From Marinobacterium profundum (GTDB lineage Bacteria; Pseudomonadota; Gammaproteobacteria; Pseudomonadales; Balneatricaceae), in contig NZ_BCNS01000162.1 of assembly GCF_001528745.1 (NCBI RefSeq), positions 20,321-84,320 of the forward strand: a stretch of 64,000 nucleotides of DNA, given 5' to 3'. The position numbers were made by a program, and so were the translations under genes. Shown in pieces: positions 17,405 through 26,692 of the stretch (positions within the stretch are counted from its first letter, which is position 1; each line of letters starts with the position of its first letter). The notes under the pieces are model-generated. The model was not told where the DNA came from, ran no database searches, and was given only the letters and a program-made list of their open reading frames with translations.

Positions 17405-18416
17405 TCGGCGGGGGGTGTCACTGCTGGAGTACCTTCGAGTACTCCGGCCGTTTCTGGACGACCCCGAAAACACCGAAATTGTGGTGAACAGGCCCGGCGA
17501 AGTGATTACCGAGAGCCGGAAGGGCTGGACGTACTATGAAGTGCCAGAACTGGACCTGGATTGTTGTGAACGCCTGGCGAAGTTGACCGCGACCTACTCT
17601 GGCCAAAGCCTGGATGAAAGGAAACCGCTTCTTTCTGCAACGCTCCCCGATGGGGAGCGTATCCAGATTGCGGTCCCTCCGGCCACACTGAACGGACGAA
17701 TCAGCTTCACGATCCGCAAGCCGTCAACCATCGACTTTACGCTTTCGGATTACCAGGAGCAGGGGTTTTTCGATGAATGCGAAGACTTCACCAACGACCT
17801 GAGCAGCGAGGAAAGCACCCTCCTGGAGTTGAAACAGGCCAGGAAGTACAAAGAGTTCCTGGAGCTGGCCGTGGCCAGCCGAAAGAACATCATTGTTTCG
17901 GGCTCTACCGGCTCCGGTAAAACGACGTTTTTTCGGTCGCTCTTGAAGATGGTCCCGGATGATGAGCGCCTGTTGAGTATTGAGAACGTGGACGAGCTGG
18001 GCCTTTACAAAACCCACCACAACACGACAAGCCTGTTTTATTCAGCGGGTGGCCAGGGCGTTTCTTCTATTACTCAACAACAGCTTTTGGAAAGCAGTCT
18101 GCGAATGAAACCAGACCGCATTTTCGTTGCGGAGCTGATAAGGGGCGACGAAGCCTTTTATTACCTCCGCAACGTCAACAGCGGCCACCCTGGAAGTATT
18201 ACGACAATGCACGCTAACAGTGCCAGGTTGGCTATTGAACAGCTTGTGCTGTTTCTCAAGGAATCGAGCAGCGGCGCGACAATGACCCGCGAAGACATTA
18301 AGCAACTGTTGTTTATGTGCGTGGACATTATCGTGCAAATCAAAAACGTGCGGGGTAAGCGCGTGGTAACGGAGATTTACTATGACCCTGAATTTAAGCG
18401 ACGCCAAATGGCTTAA
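17385..18416 (+). CDS. virB11: VirB11-like hexameric ATPase
   Basis: This 343-residue ATPase of the traffic family has Walker A IIVSGSTGSGKTTFFRSLLK (about residues 168-187), followed by ERLLSIENVDELGL, a His-box region (GHPGSITTMHANSARLA) and the LRMKPDRIFVAELIRGDE segment. The ATG at 17385 lies four bases after aggggggtgt and gives the usual N-terminus; an upstream frame start at 17352 would extend into virB10. VirB11 works with VirB4 and VirD4 at the channel base. It overlaps virD4 by 35 bases. Confidence 0.92.
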   Translation: MTSEQNNRRGVSLLEYLRVLRPFLDDPENTEIVVNRPGEVITESRKGWTYYEVPELDLDCCERLAKLTATYSGQSLDERKPLLSATLPDGERIQIAVPPATLNGRISFTIRKPSTIDFTLSDYQEQGFFDECEDFTNDLSSEESTLLELKQARKYKEFLELAVASRKNIIVSGSTGSGKTTFFRSLLKMVPDDERLLSIENVDELGLYKTHHNTTSLFYSAGGQGVSSITQQQLLESSLRMKPDRIFVAELIRGDEAFYYLRNVNSGHPGSITTMHANSARLAIEQLVLFLKESSSGATMTREDIKQLLFMCVDIIVQIKNVRGKRVVTEIYYDPEFKRRQMA

Positions 18417-20295
18417 AATATCCCTCCTGTTTGCCTTTCTCATTGCCGCCATTGTCGGCTGGGCCTGGCTGGGTGGTTATTTCTACCTAGAGCTCGCGAG
18501 CCTCGACGGCGGCAGCTCCACCCCTATGACGCTCTACCAATATTGGTATTTCTATGGCGACGACAAAGCGACCAGATCCTGGTTGATGGTCGCCGCCGCT
18601 GGTTCCCTGGCCATCTTCTGCCTGCCGATCCTAGCTATTTTCGCACCGGCCAAACGCAAGCTGTTCGGTGATGCAAAATGGGCCACGTCGAAAGACATAG
18701 CCGAAGCGGGGCTGTACTCCGATGACGGGATCATCGTCGGCCAGAAAACATCATTCATGGGCCTGTTCAAGCACTACCTGGTATTCGGTGGCGCTCAACA
18801 CGTCCTTATGTCGGCCCCGACCCGGAGCGGGAAGGGCGTCAGCGTGGTTGTTCCTAACCTGCTGTCTTGGCAAGGCTCGGTTGTTGTCCTGGACATCAAA
18901 CAAGAGAACTGGGACATAACTTCGGGCTTTCGCTCGAAGCATGGCCAAGAATGCTTCCTCTTGAACCTGGCGCCCCGAGACTACCGGACGCACCGTTGGA
19001 ACCCGCTCCACTACATCAGCGACGATCCGGCGTTCCGTATCAATGATATTCAGAAGATCGGCCAGATGCTGTTCCCGAAAATCGAGAATGAGGCACCTAT
19101 CTGGCAGAGTTCGGCGCGTTCGTTGTGGCTTGGCCTGGTTCTGTATCTCATCGAAACCGAAGAACTGCCCGTGACCATGGGCGAGGCCCTGCGTCAGCTC
19201 ACTATGGGCGACGAACGCCTGGCCGAAATCCTCGAAGAACGACAGGAAAGCGACAACCCCTTGTCTGGCGAATGCTACCTGGCATTAAAAGAGTACCTGG
19301 ACACCCCAGACAAAACGCGGGGCTCTGTGCGCAAGGGCTTCACTGCCTCTTTGGAGTTGTTCTATAACCCTGTGATCGATGCCGCCACGGCGGGCAACGA
19401 CTTCGATTTGCGCGATATTCGCAAAAAGCGCATGTCAGTTTATGTCGGTATCACCCCGGACGACCTGGAGCGCCTGGCGCCGCTGATCAACCTGTTTTTC
19501 CAGCAGGTTATCGATCTGAACACCAGGGAATTGCCCGAGCAAAATCCCGAACTGAAACACCAGGTGTTGATGCTGCCGGACGAATTCACCGCCATGGGTA
19601 AGGTTGGAATTCTGTCCAAAGGTATCAGCTACATTGCCGGTTACGGCCTGCGAATGCTACCTATCATCCAATCGCCCGCGCAGCTCCGCGAGGTGTACGG
19701 CGCGGACGCTGCTGAAACCTTCGTGGAAAACCATGCGTTGCAGGTCATCTTCGCGCCGAAAAACATCAAGGTTGCCAAGGAAATTTCCGAAACGCTGGGC
19801 ACTACTACGGTCAAGAACAAGTCAAAATCCCGGCAGCTCACCGGCAAGTCCAGCCGGTCGGAAAACGCGAGCGATCACGGCCGTGCGCTGCTGCTACCCC
19901 AGGAGGTTAAGCAGATAGGCAAGAACGCGGAGATCCTGATTCTGGAGAACTGCCCGCCGATCCGGTGCGATAAAATCACCTGGTATAAGGACAAGCTATT
20001 CATCGAGCGCGGAAACGGTCGCGATGGCGTGAAGTGGCCAAGCCCGGTAGTGCCACTGGTAGACCCGGATAGCCGCCAGATGGGCGAAATAGACTTCAGG
20101 CCCAATAGCGTAGACGAAGCCGCCCGAGCAGTAGTTGAGCGGCCAGTAACAGCAGCAGATATTGAGAAAATCGACGAACTGGACCTGGACAACTTCAGTT
20201 GCGACTTTTCCAAAATCGACGTTCCCAAGGGTGACATTGATGACGATGCCATGGACGCCCTGGTTAACGACTTTTTCGATGCAATGGCAGCGTAA
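18382..20295 (+). CDS. virD4: VirD4/TraG-like coupling ATPase
   Basis: This 637-residue coupling protein brings the relaxase-DNA complex to the channel. Two N-terminal membrane helices are present (ISLLFAFLIAAIVGWAWLGG and WLMVAAAGSLAIFCLPILAI). Walker A is APTRSGKGVSVVVPN near residue 150, and Walker B is VLMLPDEFTAMG near residue 395. KNKSKSRQLTGKS and GRALLLPQEVKQ follow, as in TraG/VirD4. It is transcribed with virB11 and ends before the Toprim gene. Confidence 0.92.
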   Translation: MTLNLSDAKWLKISLLFAFLIAAIVGWAWLGGYFYLELASLDGGSSTPMTLYQYWYFYGDDKATRSWLMVAAAGSLAIFCLPILAIFAPAKRKLFGDAKWATSKDIAEAGLYSDDGIIVGQKTSFMGLFKHYLVFGGAQHVLMSAPTRSGKGVSVVVPNLLSWQGSVVVLDIKQENWDITSGFRSKHGQECFLLNLAPRDYRTHRWNPLHYISDDPAFRINDIQKIGQMLFPKIENEAPIWQSSARSLWLGLVLYLIETEELPVTMGEALRQLTMGDERLAEILEERQESDNPLSGECYLALKEYLDTPDKTRGSVRKGFTASLELFYNPVIDAATAGNDFDLRDIRKKRMSVYVGITPDDLERLAPLINLFFQQVIDLNTRELPEQNPELKHQVLMLPDEFTAMGKVGILSKGISYIAGYGLRMLPIIQSPAQLREVYGADAAETFVENHALQVIFAPKNIKVAKEISETLGTTTVKNKSKSRQLTGKSSRSENASDHGRALLLPQEVKQIGKNAEILILENCPPIRCDKITWYKDKLFIERGNGRDGVKWPSPVVPLVDPDSRQMGEIDFRPNSVDEAARAVVERPVTAADIEKIDELDLDNFSCDFSKIDVPKGDIDDDAMDALVNDFFDAMAA

Positions 20296-20307
20296 GGAGG
20301 CGGCACC

Positions 20308-23043
20308 ATGGCCCAGAAACAGATCACGGATAGAAGCACTTACCTGGTTATTCCGTTCGATGACAAAGACAACGCGGTCAAGGCGGCCGGAAAGCTGCCT
20401 GACGGCTCGAACGCTATTACCTTCGACGGTGACAACAAGCTGTGGTACGCCAAGCCAGGCGCCGATCTCTCCAAGGTTTCGCAATGGCTACCGGACCAGA
20501 CCAAGGCCAATTCCACGACCGCCGAGAACGATCCTCAAATTGAGTTCACCCGCACTCTTGAGGGTGCCGGCTTTATCATTGACGGCTTGCCCGAAATGGA
20601 CGGCCGCCGCCATCGAGTGAAGACACAAGACGACAAGAGCGGCCAGAAAACCGGCGTTTATGTCGGATACTTGGATGGTGTCCCGGCTGGATGGTATCAG
20701 GACCACCGGACGCACTCCGAGCCGGTAAAGTGGAAAGCGACCGGCCAGAAGCTGGACCAGGAAGCGCAAACGCATCTCCGCGCCCTTGCACTCCAGCGGA
20801 AAATGGAACGCCAGGCAAAACAGGAACGATCCTACGATCACAACGCCCGCCGCGTGGGGCAAGCCTATGAACTCATGCCGGACGCTACCGATAATCAAGG
20901 CTACCTGGAGAGAAAAGGGGTTAAAGCCTTCCCTGGTGCAAAAATGGACAAACGCGGCCGCTTGGTGCTGCCGCTCCGTAACGAGAATGACGAAATTCGG
21001 ACCCTCCAGCGGATCGATGCAACCGGCTTTAAATCGCTCAAGAAAAACGGCCAGAAGTCGGGTAATTATTTCGTGGTTGGCGACCGTGACATACAAAACG
21101 GTGAACCCGTATTGTATGCCGAAGGCTACTCAACATCGGCCAGCATAGCCGAAGCAACCGGCCGTCCCGTTGTAATGACAGTTGACGCCGGGAACCTGCC
21201 GCGAGTCGCGGAAAAACTGAAAGAGAAGTACCCGGACAGCCCCCATTTCATCCTGGGGGATGATGACCGGGACAAGATAGTGAACGGCAAGGAAGTGAAC
21301 AAAGGCCGGGAAAAAGCCGAGGAAGCGGCGGAGCTGACCAACGGCGTTTTCCGTGTACCTGAGTTCAACGAACAGGAACAGCAAGCCGGACTAACCGACT
21401 TCAACGACCTGCATCAGTCTCGCGGGCTTGAGTCTGTCCGGGAGCAAGTCGAGCAGATTGTGGCGCAGTCCGAAAAGGTGGAAAGCATGAGTGAAGGGAA
21501 GAACGAAAACACCAACGAGCCGGTGATTACCGAGAATTTCGAGCAGTATGTAAACCAGGGGCTCGGACAGCAGCAGGAAAGCCAGATTGACACCAAACAG
21601 GCCCCGGCCATCGAGGAGCCTGTAAACGCCGCCGAAGCGCAGCACGTCGAAGCGATTGCCGACCAGGAGCGCCCCTCTACAGAGCAAGCCGAGCAGATCC
21701 AGGACAGTGCCAGCCATCAGGCGGAACACCAGACCGAAGCCGAAGTGGAAAACACCATTGAACCGCACATCGAGCAAAAGCAGGAAACATCAGCAGACGT
21801 TGACGCCCGCGCCTGGCTTACAAGCAACCGCCGCCAGTCCGTGACCGAGATCCTGGAAACGAAGGATGACAAGGAAGAATCCCTGGAAACCGCCCGCCGT
21901 GAACAGTTCGAGCAACTGAACAACCAGGCTCCAACTGGACAGGCTGGACAGCAGGCCGACCCGTTTGTCGAGCAGACCAGCTTCAAACCGGTGGTGCCGG
22001 AACGTGTGGCCAAGAACTATGTTGAGATCGACGGCAAATATTATTTTGGCAATCGCCCCGACTCTCTGGCGTTCGTAGACAAAGGCGCCCGCCTTCAAAC
22101 CAAACTGAGCAATGCCAAAGTGGCCGGTTCCATGGTTGATATTGCAGAGGCTAGGGGCTGGACCGAGATCCAGGTAAAGGGAACCGCCGACTTTCGCCGG
22201 GACGCCTGGCTGGAAGCATCAGCCCGAGGCTTGGCCGTCCAGGGATACAAGCCGAAGGAAGAAGACCTGGCCCGCCTCAAGAAACTGACCGAGGAACGGC
22301 AGTCTAACGAGATCGAGGCCCGAGAGCAGGCAGACCAGCCCCGAAGCAACCAGGGACAGCCTAGCCGCCCACGTCAGCAGGCCGAAGCACCCAAACCAAG
22401 GGAAGCAGCCAGCCAGGGCGAGAAAGCCCAGCAGGGGGCCGCACAAACCGAGGAAACAAGCCAGGCGAACGACAAGGCCGCCGAGAAGGTCAACCGATTG
22501 GCCGGGACCGTGGTAGAGCATGGGAAAGCGCCCTATGAAGACAACCCGGAGAACCGGGACAGCTATTACGTCACCCTGGAAAACTCGGACGGCGAGAAAA
22601 GCACCACCTGGGGCGTGGATCTCGAACGTGCAATGGCCGAACGCGAGGTGAAGGAAGGCGATAAGGTCGAACTAGAGAACCTGGGCCGTCAGCCGGTGAC
22701 AGTCAACCGGCCAGTGAAGGACGACAAGGGCAAAGTAGTAGGTACGGAACAGATCAACTCCCACCGCAACAAATGGGACGTGAAAGCCGAAGCACTCCAG
22801 GACAGGGAGCGCGATGCTAAAGAACTGGTGCGGGAGCATCCCGACCTGGTTAACGAAGTTGCCGCTATCAAGGTGGCCGAGAAGTTTAGCCAACAACAAT
22901 TCAGCAATGCAGCCGACCGCGACCGTTTTATGGACAAGGTACGCACCCAACTTTCCAGCAACGTATCCCGTGGCGAACAGGCCCCGGAAGTGAAGCTGCG
23001 CGAAGAAAAAGTGATCGAAAAGGAGAAAGAGAGTGAGCGATAA
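20308..23043 (+). CDS. Large Toprim-domain DNA transfer protein (TraC/primase-like)
   Basis: This 911-residue multidomain protein is probably carried into or made early in the recipient. In order: a DUF5710-like N-terminus (STYLVIPFDDKDNAVKAAGK, with WYAKPGADLSKVSQWLP), a Toprim-like domain about residues 260-350 (PVLYAEGYSTSASIAEATGR, FILGDDDRDK), a long acidic Gln/Glu-rich linker (380-550), an LPD7-like domain about 590-670 (YYFGNRPDSLAFVDKGARLQ), and a KfrB-like domain about 745-830 (SYYVTLENSDGEKSTTWGVD). The C-terminal basic/acidic end resembles that of the ArdC-like protein at 23192. Primase activity is inferred from the Toprim fold only. Confidence 0.75.
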   Translation: MAQKQITDRSTYLVIPFDDKDNAVKAAGKLPDGSNAITFDGDNKLWYAKPGADLSKVSQWLPDQTKANSTTAENDPQIEFTRTLEGAGFIIDGLPEMDGRRHRVKTQDDKSGQKTGVYVGYLDGVPAGWYQDHRTHSEPVKWKATGQKLDQEAQTHLRALALQRKMERQAKQERSYDHNARRVGQAYELMPDATDNQGYLERKGVKAFPGAKMDKRGRLVLPLRNENDEIRTLQRIDATGFKSLKKNGQKSGNYFVVGDRDIQNGEPVLYAEGYSTSASIAEATGRPVVMTVDAGNLPRVAEKLKEKYPDSPHFILGDDDRDKIVNGKEVNKGREKAEEAAELTNGVFRVPEFNEQEQQAGLTDFNDLHQSRGLESVREQVEQIVAQSEKVESMSEGKNENTNEPVITENFEQYVNQGLGQQQESQIDTKQAPAIEEPVNAAEAQHVEAIADQERPSTEQAEQIQDSASHQAEHQTEAEVENTIEPHIEQKQETSADVDARAWLTSNRRQSVTEILETKDDKEESLETARREQFEQLNNQAPTGQAGQQADPFVEQTSFKPVVPERVAKNYVEIDGKYYFGNRPDSLAFVDKGARLQTKLSNAKVAGSMVDIAEARGWTEIQVKGTADFRRDAWLEASARGLAVQGYKPKEEDLARLKKLTEERQSNEIEAREQADQPRSNQGQPSRPRQQAEAPKPREAASQGEKAQQGAAQTEETSQANDKAAEKVNRLAGTVVEHGKAPYEDNPENRDSYYVTLENSDGEKSTTWGVDLERAMAEREVKEGDKVELENLGRQPVTVNRPVKDDKGKVVGTEQINSHRNKWDVKAEALQDRERDAKELVREHPDLVNEVAAIKVAEKFSQQQFSNAADRDRFMDKVRTQLSSNVSRGEQAPEVKLREEKVIEKEKESER

Positions 23044-23188
23044 GCCAAGCGAAAACATCATGGACCTGAACAAGCCTGGCGTGGTTGTCGAGGTCAGCAA
23101 AGAAGAAGCCGCCGACCTCGGTGCGTTTGAAGAAGACGCCATGAGCGAGGAAGACGCCCTGCAGGCGACCGAGGAACAGGAGGACTAA
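23033..23188 (+). CDS. Small acidic protein of unknown function (51 residues)
   Basis: The frame starts with GTG at 23033, seven bases after aggag, overlaps the end of the Toprim gene and stops at 23188, three bases before the ArdC-like gene. It encodes MSDKPSENIMDLNKPGVVVE followed by a strongly acidic tail (EEDAMSEEDALQATEEQED). Coupled position and ribosome site support translation. An acidic partner of a DNA-binding or antirestriction protein is possible, but I do not recognise it. Confidence 0.5.
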   Translation: MSDKPSENIMDLNKPGVVVEVSKEEAADLGAFEEDAMSEEDALQATEEQED

Positions 23189-23191
23189 CCC

Positions 23192-24715
23192 ATGGCTGGG
23201 AGCAAGGACGATAAAAAGCCCTATTACGAAATGATCAGCGAACGGCTGATCAAGCAGTTGGAAGAAGGCACGGCACCATGGCAAAAGCCATGGGAGGCGG
23301 GCACTCAACGAATGCCCCACAACCCAGTCAGCGGAACCAGGTACAAAGGTGCCAACGCTCTTTGGCTGTCGATGCAAGGCCGCTCTGATCCGCGCTGGAT
23401 GACCTACAAACAGGCCAAGAGTGTGAACGCCCAGGTTATGAAGGGCGAAAAAGGGACGATGGTCCAATACTGGAAATTCCGCGACCGCGTACCCAAAAAG
23501 GAGAATGGTAAACCCGTCCTCGATGCCGAGGGCAAAAAGGTAATGATCAACGTCGAGCTGGATAAGCCGAAGGTGTTTAGTGCGGTGGTGTTCAACGCCG
23601 AGCAGATCCAGGGACTGCCGCCGCTCGAAGCCAAACAAACAATACCTGAGTGGGAACGTCACGAGCGGGCCGAAGCCATCCTGGCAGCCTCCGGTGCCAA
23701 TATCAACCACGACCAGGGCGACCGAGCGTTTTACAGCCCTGTCCGCGACTCGATCCACCTGCCGGAAAAAGGTCAGTTTGAAAGTGCCGATCGCTACTAT
23801 GCAACGGCACTGCATGAGCTGGGACACTGGACCGGACACCCTTCCCGCCTGGATCGTGACCTATCACACCCTTTCGGAAGTGAAGGGTACGCAATTGAAG
23901 AACTGCGTAGTGAGGTCGCGTCGCTATCCGTGGGTGAAGAACTGGAGATCGGCCACGATCCTGGCCAACACGCTTCCTATGTCAAAAGCTGGATTAAAGT
24001 CCTCAAGGATGACCCCAAGGAAATTTTGAGGGCCGCCCGCGATGCAGAGAAGATCCACGACATGGTTATGGGTTTCGAGCGGGACCGTAACCAGAAGCAG
24101 GACAACCAGGCAATGGTTTCGCCTGCTGCTGCTGAGAGACTGCATAAGCTCGACCGGGACGCCATTGAAGGTTACTCCCCAATGGAAAGCTGGAAGATGA
24201 TGCAGGCGGAAGCGGCCAGCAATGGCTATACAGCCCGCATCGATCTGAACAAGGACCGCGACGATTTTGCCAGCGAGTTTGTTATCGACTACCAGGACAA
24301 GAAAGGAGCCGACACTGGTATCCAAACGAACCTGTACGCCGATAGCAAGATGGAAACATCGATCCACGGCCGGCGCCTTTCTAAGTTCACTTCCAACGAC
24401 TCCGAAAGCCAGCCTAGACACCTGCGTGAAGCGTTCCAGGAGCATGAGACAGCCAAGGGCGCCCAACCCTCCAGCGAAGGCGAGAAAGCCCCTCAGAGGC
24501 CGCAGGCGGCTGAAACAGGTCAGCAGATAGGCAAGGACAGCACCTTACCCTTAAAACTGGCTGAGAAGTACGCTCAGAACTTCGCCAGCGAAGCCGACCG
24601 CGACCGATTCCTGGAGCGCGTCCAGGATCGGTTGAACAAGGAAACAGAACAGGCCGCCGATATTCGTATTCGGGAATCGGTAGCCGTAAATAACGACTCT
24701 GACATGGAACGGTGA
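23192..24715 (+). CDS. ArdC-like antirestriction / ssDNA-binding metalloprotein
   Basis: This 507-residue protein has the ArdC N-terminal domain (DUF1738, ssDNA binding): YYEMISERLIKQLEEGTAPW, QKPWEAG, YKGANALWLSMQGR, and KGEKGTMVQYWKFR. A zincin-like metallopeptidase domain follows with ALHELGHWTGHPSRL (about residue 206) as the HExxH-type motif. ArdC proteins protect incoming single-stranded plasmid DNA from restriction. The C-terminal 60 residues (LAEKYAQNFASEADRDRFLE) repeat a motif at the end of the Toprim protein (VAEKFSQQQFSNAADRDRFM), so the two genes share a C-terminal module. Confidence 0.85.
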   Translation: MAGSKDDKKPYYEMISERLIKQLEEGTAPWQKPWEAGTQRMPHNPVSGTRYKGANALWLSMQGRSDPRWMTYKQAKSVNAQVMKGEKGTMVQYWKFRDRVPKKENGKPVLDAEGKKVMINVELDKPKVFSAVVFNAEQIQGLPPLEAKQTIPEWERHERAEAILAASGANINHDQGDRAFYSPVRDSIHLPEKGQFESADRYYATALHELGHWTGHPSRLDRDLSHPFGSEGYAIEELRSEVASLSVGEELEIGHDPGQHASYVKSWIKVLKDDPKEILRAARDAEKIHDMVMGFERDRNQKQDNQAMVSPAAAERLHKLDRDAIEGYSPMESWKMMQAEAASNGYTARIDLNKDRDDFASEFVIDYQDKKGADTGIQTNLYADSKMETSIHGRRLSKFTSNDSESQPRHLREAFQEHETAKGAQPSSEGEKAPQRPQAAETGQQIGKDSTLPLKLAEKYAQNFASEADRDRFLERVQDRLNKETEQAADIRIRESVAVNNDSDMER

Positions 24716-24720
24716 ACATG

Positions 24721-24760
24721 AAAGGCGTCTGGTGACTGGGCGCCTTTTCGTGCACACGAA
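24721..24760 (+). terminator. Hairpin terminator overlapping operator site 3
   Basis: The stem aaaggcg/cgccttt (24721-24747) with a 13-base loop ends in tttt, like an intrinsic terminator. The palindrome TTCGTGCACACGAA (24747-24760) begins in its T-run and lies before the next small gene, so a stop and an operator are placed together. Confidence 0.5.
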
Positions 24761-24775
24761 CAGAAGGAAGGAAAT

Positions 24776-24979
24776 ATGCTTGAACCGAATTTGAACTGGG
24801 AAACCGGTCGCCTCCTCTCCAACCTGGAAGGGTTTGAAGCCCTTGGGTTGTCCATACAGCGGCTAGACCTAAAAGCCATAGAGCGCGAATGCGAGCGGCT
24901 GTTAAAGGATCTTGAGAAAGGACCGCGACGCGCAGCACTGACCGAACTCAGGGACAAGGCCAGGACGTGGCAATCATAA
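24776..24979 (+). CDS. Small hypothetical protein after operator site 3
   Basis: This 67-residue protein starts MLEPNLNWETGRLLSNLEGF and continues with charged helices (ERECERLLKDLEKGPRRAAL). It is probably an all-helical small protein. The ribosome site is aaggaaggaaat. I do not recognise the family. It lies alone between a TTCGTG-N2-CACGAA site and a strong terminator, so it may have its own regulated promoter. Confidence 0.6.
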   Translation: MLEPNLNWETGRLLSNLEGFEALGLSIQRLDLKAIERECERLLKDLEKGPRRAALTELRDKARTWQS

Positions 24980-24990
24980 CCATAACCCCG

Positions 24991-25016
24991 AGCGGTCTTA
25001 AAAAGGCCGCTTTTTT
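24991..25016 (+). terminator. Intrinsic terminator at the end of the conjugation region
   Basis: agcgg-tcttaaaaagg-ccgct followed by ttttt. It separates the plus-strand transfer genes from the convergent minus-strand mobilisation operon. A short AT-rich repeat (taatatatatatta, 25051-25064) follows, and a related tatatatattagct lies at 25648. Confidence 0.7.
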
Positions 25017-25078
25017 GCTTTCGCGTGGGGTGCCCTGCGTTTCAAATGGCTAATATATATATTAAGTATAAATCAGCA

Positions 25079-25621
25079 TCAAACCCCGCCGTATGCCTTT
25101 GCGGATCGGGATAGCATTTCGTAGGCTTCCCCTTTTTGGTTCTGCTCCCGCTTAACCTGGTCCCGGATCTCCCGCGCCACCTCCAGCTTTGCTTCCAACT
25201 CCGCCACTGACTCGACAAATGCCTGAGTGTTGACGATCTCAGCCATACGGCGGAAGTCTGCCGACTTATCGGCGGCTGTTCGCTGTTCGGTTCCGTATCG
25301 GCTTAACAATAGTTTTCGGTCGATGGCTCTGCCTAACAGCTTTTCGGTGATACGAACGGCAAGGGTCGCGGTCAAATCGAACTCGCCCTGGAGCTGATCA
25401 AGTAGGCGAAGCGCAACACCGGCACGAAGGCGTTTCCCTGCTGCACTTAGTACCTGATTTTTGCACCCCATCGCCTTTGCCTTTGCCTGGTAGATCCCCT
25501 GGTCATCCAACGGGACCGGGGCGCCCTGGTTCTCGCACTGCTCCCTGATTGCTGCGGTGTACCTAGACTGTGCCCGCTTCACGTCTTCCAGGTAGTCGTC
25601 CAGATCATAACTAGCGGCCAT
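25079..25621 (-). CDS. Hypothetical protein of the mobilisation operon
   Basis: This 180-residue, mostly helical protein begins MAASYDLDDYLEDVKRAQSR and ends with a charged coiled region (ELEAKLEVAREIRDQVKREQ). I do not recognise the family. It is the last gene of the minus-strand mobilisation cluster, 69 bases after the relaxase, so a transfer-accessory role is possible. No membrane segment or signal peptide is seen. Confidence 0.6.
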   Translation of the reverse strand: MAASYDLDDYLEDVKRAQSRYTAAIREQCENQGAPVPLDDQGIYQAKAKAMGCKNQVLSAAGKRLRAGVALRLLDQLQGEFDLTATLAVRITEKLLGRAIDRKLLLSRYGTEQRTAADKSADFRRMAEIVNTQAFVESVAELEAKLEVAREIRDQVKREQNQKGEAYEMLSRSAKAYGGV

Positions 25622-25690
25622 AATGCCCTCTTTTCTTTAGCTATCACATATATATATTAGCTATTATTAACGACGAAGCAAGGCCGAAGC

Positions 25691-26692
25691 CTAACGCTCG
25701 TCCCCCTGCTCCTGGCCCGATTCCATTCCACCCCCGCGATTGCCTCCGTTTCGATGCTGTAGCTGCTCGGCAACCTTCTCCTGGAGTTCGTGGCGCTCGG
25801 TCTTCATGGGTGGCATACCCTTGACGAAAGTAGCTATTTCCTTACCCAGCTCCCGATCCTCGGCGCTGTCGCTCTGGTGCAGATCCTTGGCTGCTGTCAG
25901 CCAGGCTTTACGGACATGGGTCTGACGTTCCTTGATTCGATCCTCCCAGGGGCGCGGCTCTGGCTCCTTCCCTGCCCTCTCGTCAGCAAAGCCCTGAACA
26001 ATCTCGCGGATCTTGGCCTGGTCTACTGCCGGAGTCATACCCTTGTCACGCATGTGCTTGATTGCCTGGCTAATGCCTTTTTTGATAACGCCTCGCGTGG
26101 CTCGCGGGGTCGCTTCTGCCTCAACGCCTCGCCGTTCCAGCTCAGCAGCAAAACGCTCTCGCCACTTCTGCGGATCGCCTTTTTTAATATGAAGACGGCG
26201 GCCATCAAACCCCAGGTTTTTGACCGTCAAGTGAACGTGTGGGCTGTCGGTATCGGTATGCAACGCCATGACATACTGGTGATTCTTACTAAACTGGCCT
26301 TTCGCAAAAGCCCGCGCCGCATTCTTAACGTCGTTAGGATCGGTGCCTTCCGGCATGGAAAGCACGATGTTAGTTGTCTCTCGGGTGTTCTTCCGCCGCT
26401 TACCATGGTCCTGGGACCAGTCTTTGGCCATCGACCGAACGGCTGTTTTCCCTTTCAGGACTTCGCCCCGCTCGTCCTCGATCTCAATTTTCCCGTTACG
26501 GCTGATATAGTCCAGGTGCGCTTTAACATGATCCGCCCCCTTGGTGTTGCCGCTGATTTTCACCATCACTTCCGGGGAGTGATTGGCAATCCTCTTGGCT
26601 CTCTGCCGATTCCGGTCCTTGTTGGATTTGTGCTTTACGTCACCGTCTAACAGATCGGCAATCGTATCGCCTGCCAAGCTACCCATCATCAC
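25691..26692 (-). CDS. MOBP-type relaxase
   Basis: This 333-residue relaxase nicks oriT and stays bound to the 5' end of the transferred strand. The likely catalytic Tyr is Y62 (AHLDYISRNG). The metal-binding histidine motif is ALHTDTDSPHVHLTVK (H145, H152, H154). The basic C-terminal part has no helicase or primase domain, so the large Toprim protein may supply those functions. The stop ends in a Gly/Gln-rich tail. It overlaps the accessory gene mobC by 14 bases, as in many MOBP pairs. The candidate nic site at 27787-27793 fits this relaxase class. Confidence 0.85.
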   Translation of the reverse strand: MMMGSLAGDTIADLLDGDVKHKSNKDRNRQRAKRIANHSPEVMVKISGNTKGADHVKAHLDYISRNGKIEIEDERGEVLKGKTAVRSMAKDWSQDHGKRRKNTRETTNIVLSMPEGTDPNDVKNAARAFAKGQFSKNHQYVMALHTDTDSPHVHLTVKNLGFDGRRLHIKKGDPQKWRERFAAELERRGVEAEATPRATRGVIKKGISQAIKHMRDKGMTPAVDQAKIREIVQGFADERAGKEPEPRPWEDRIKERQTHVRKAWLTAAKDLHQSDSAEDRELGKEIATFVKGMPPMKTERHELQEKVAEQLQHRNGGNRGGGMESGQEQGDER

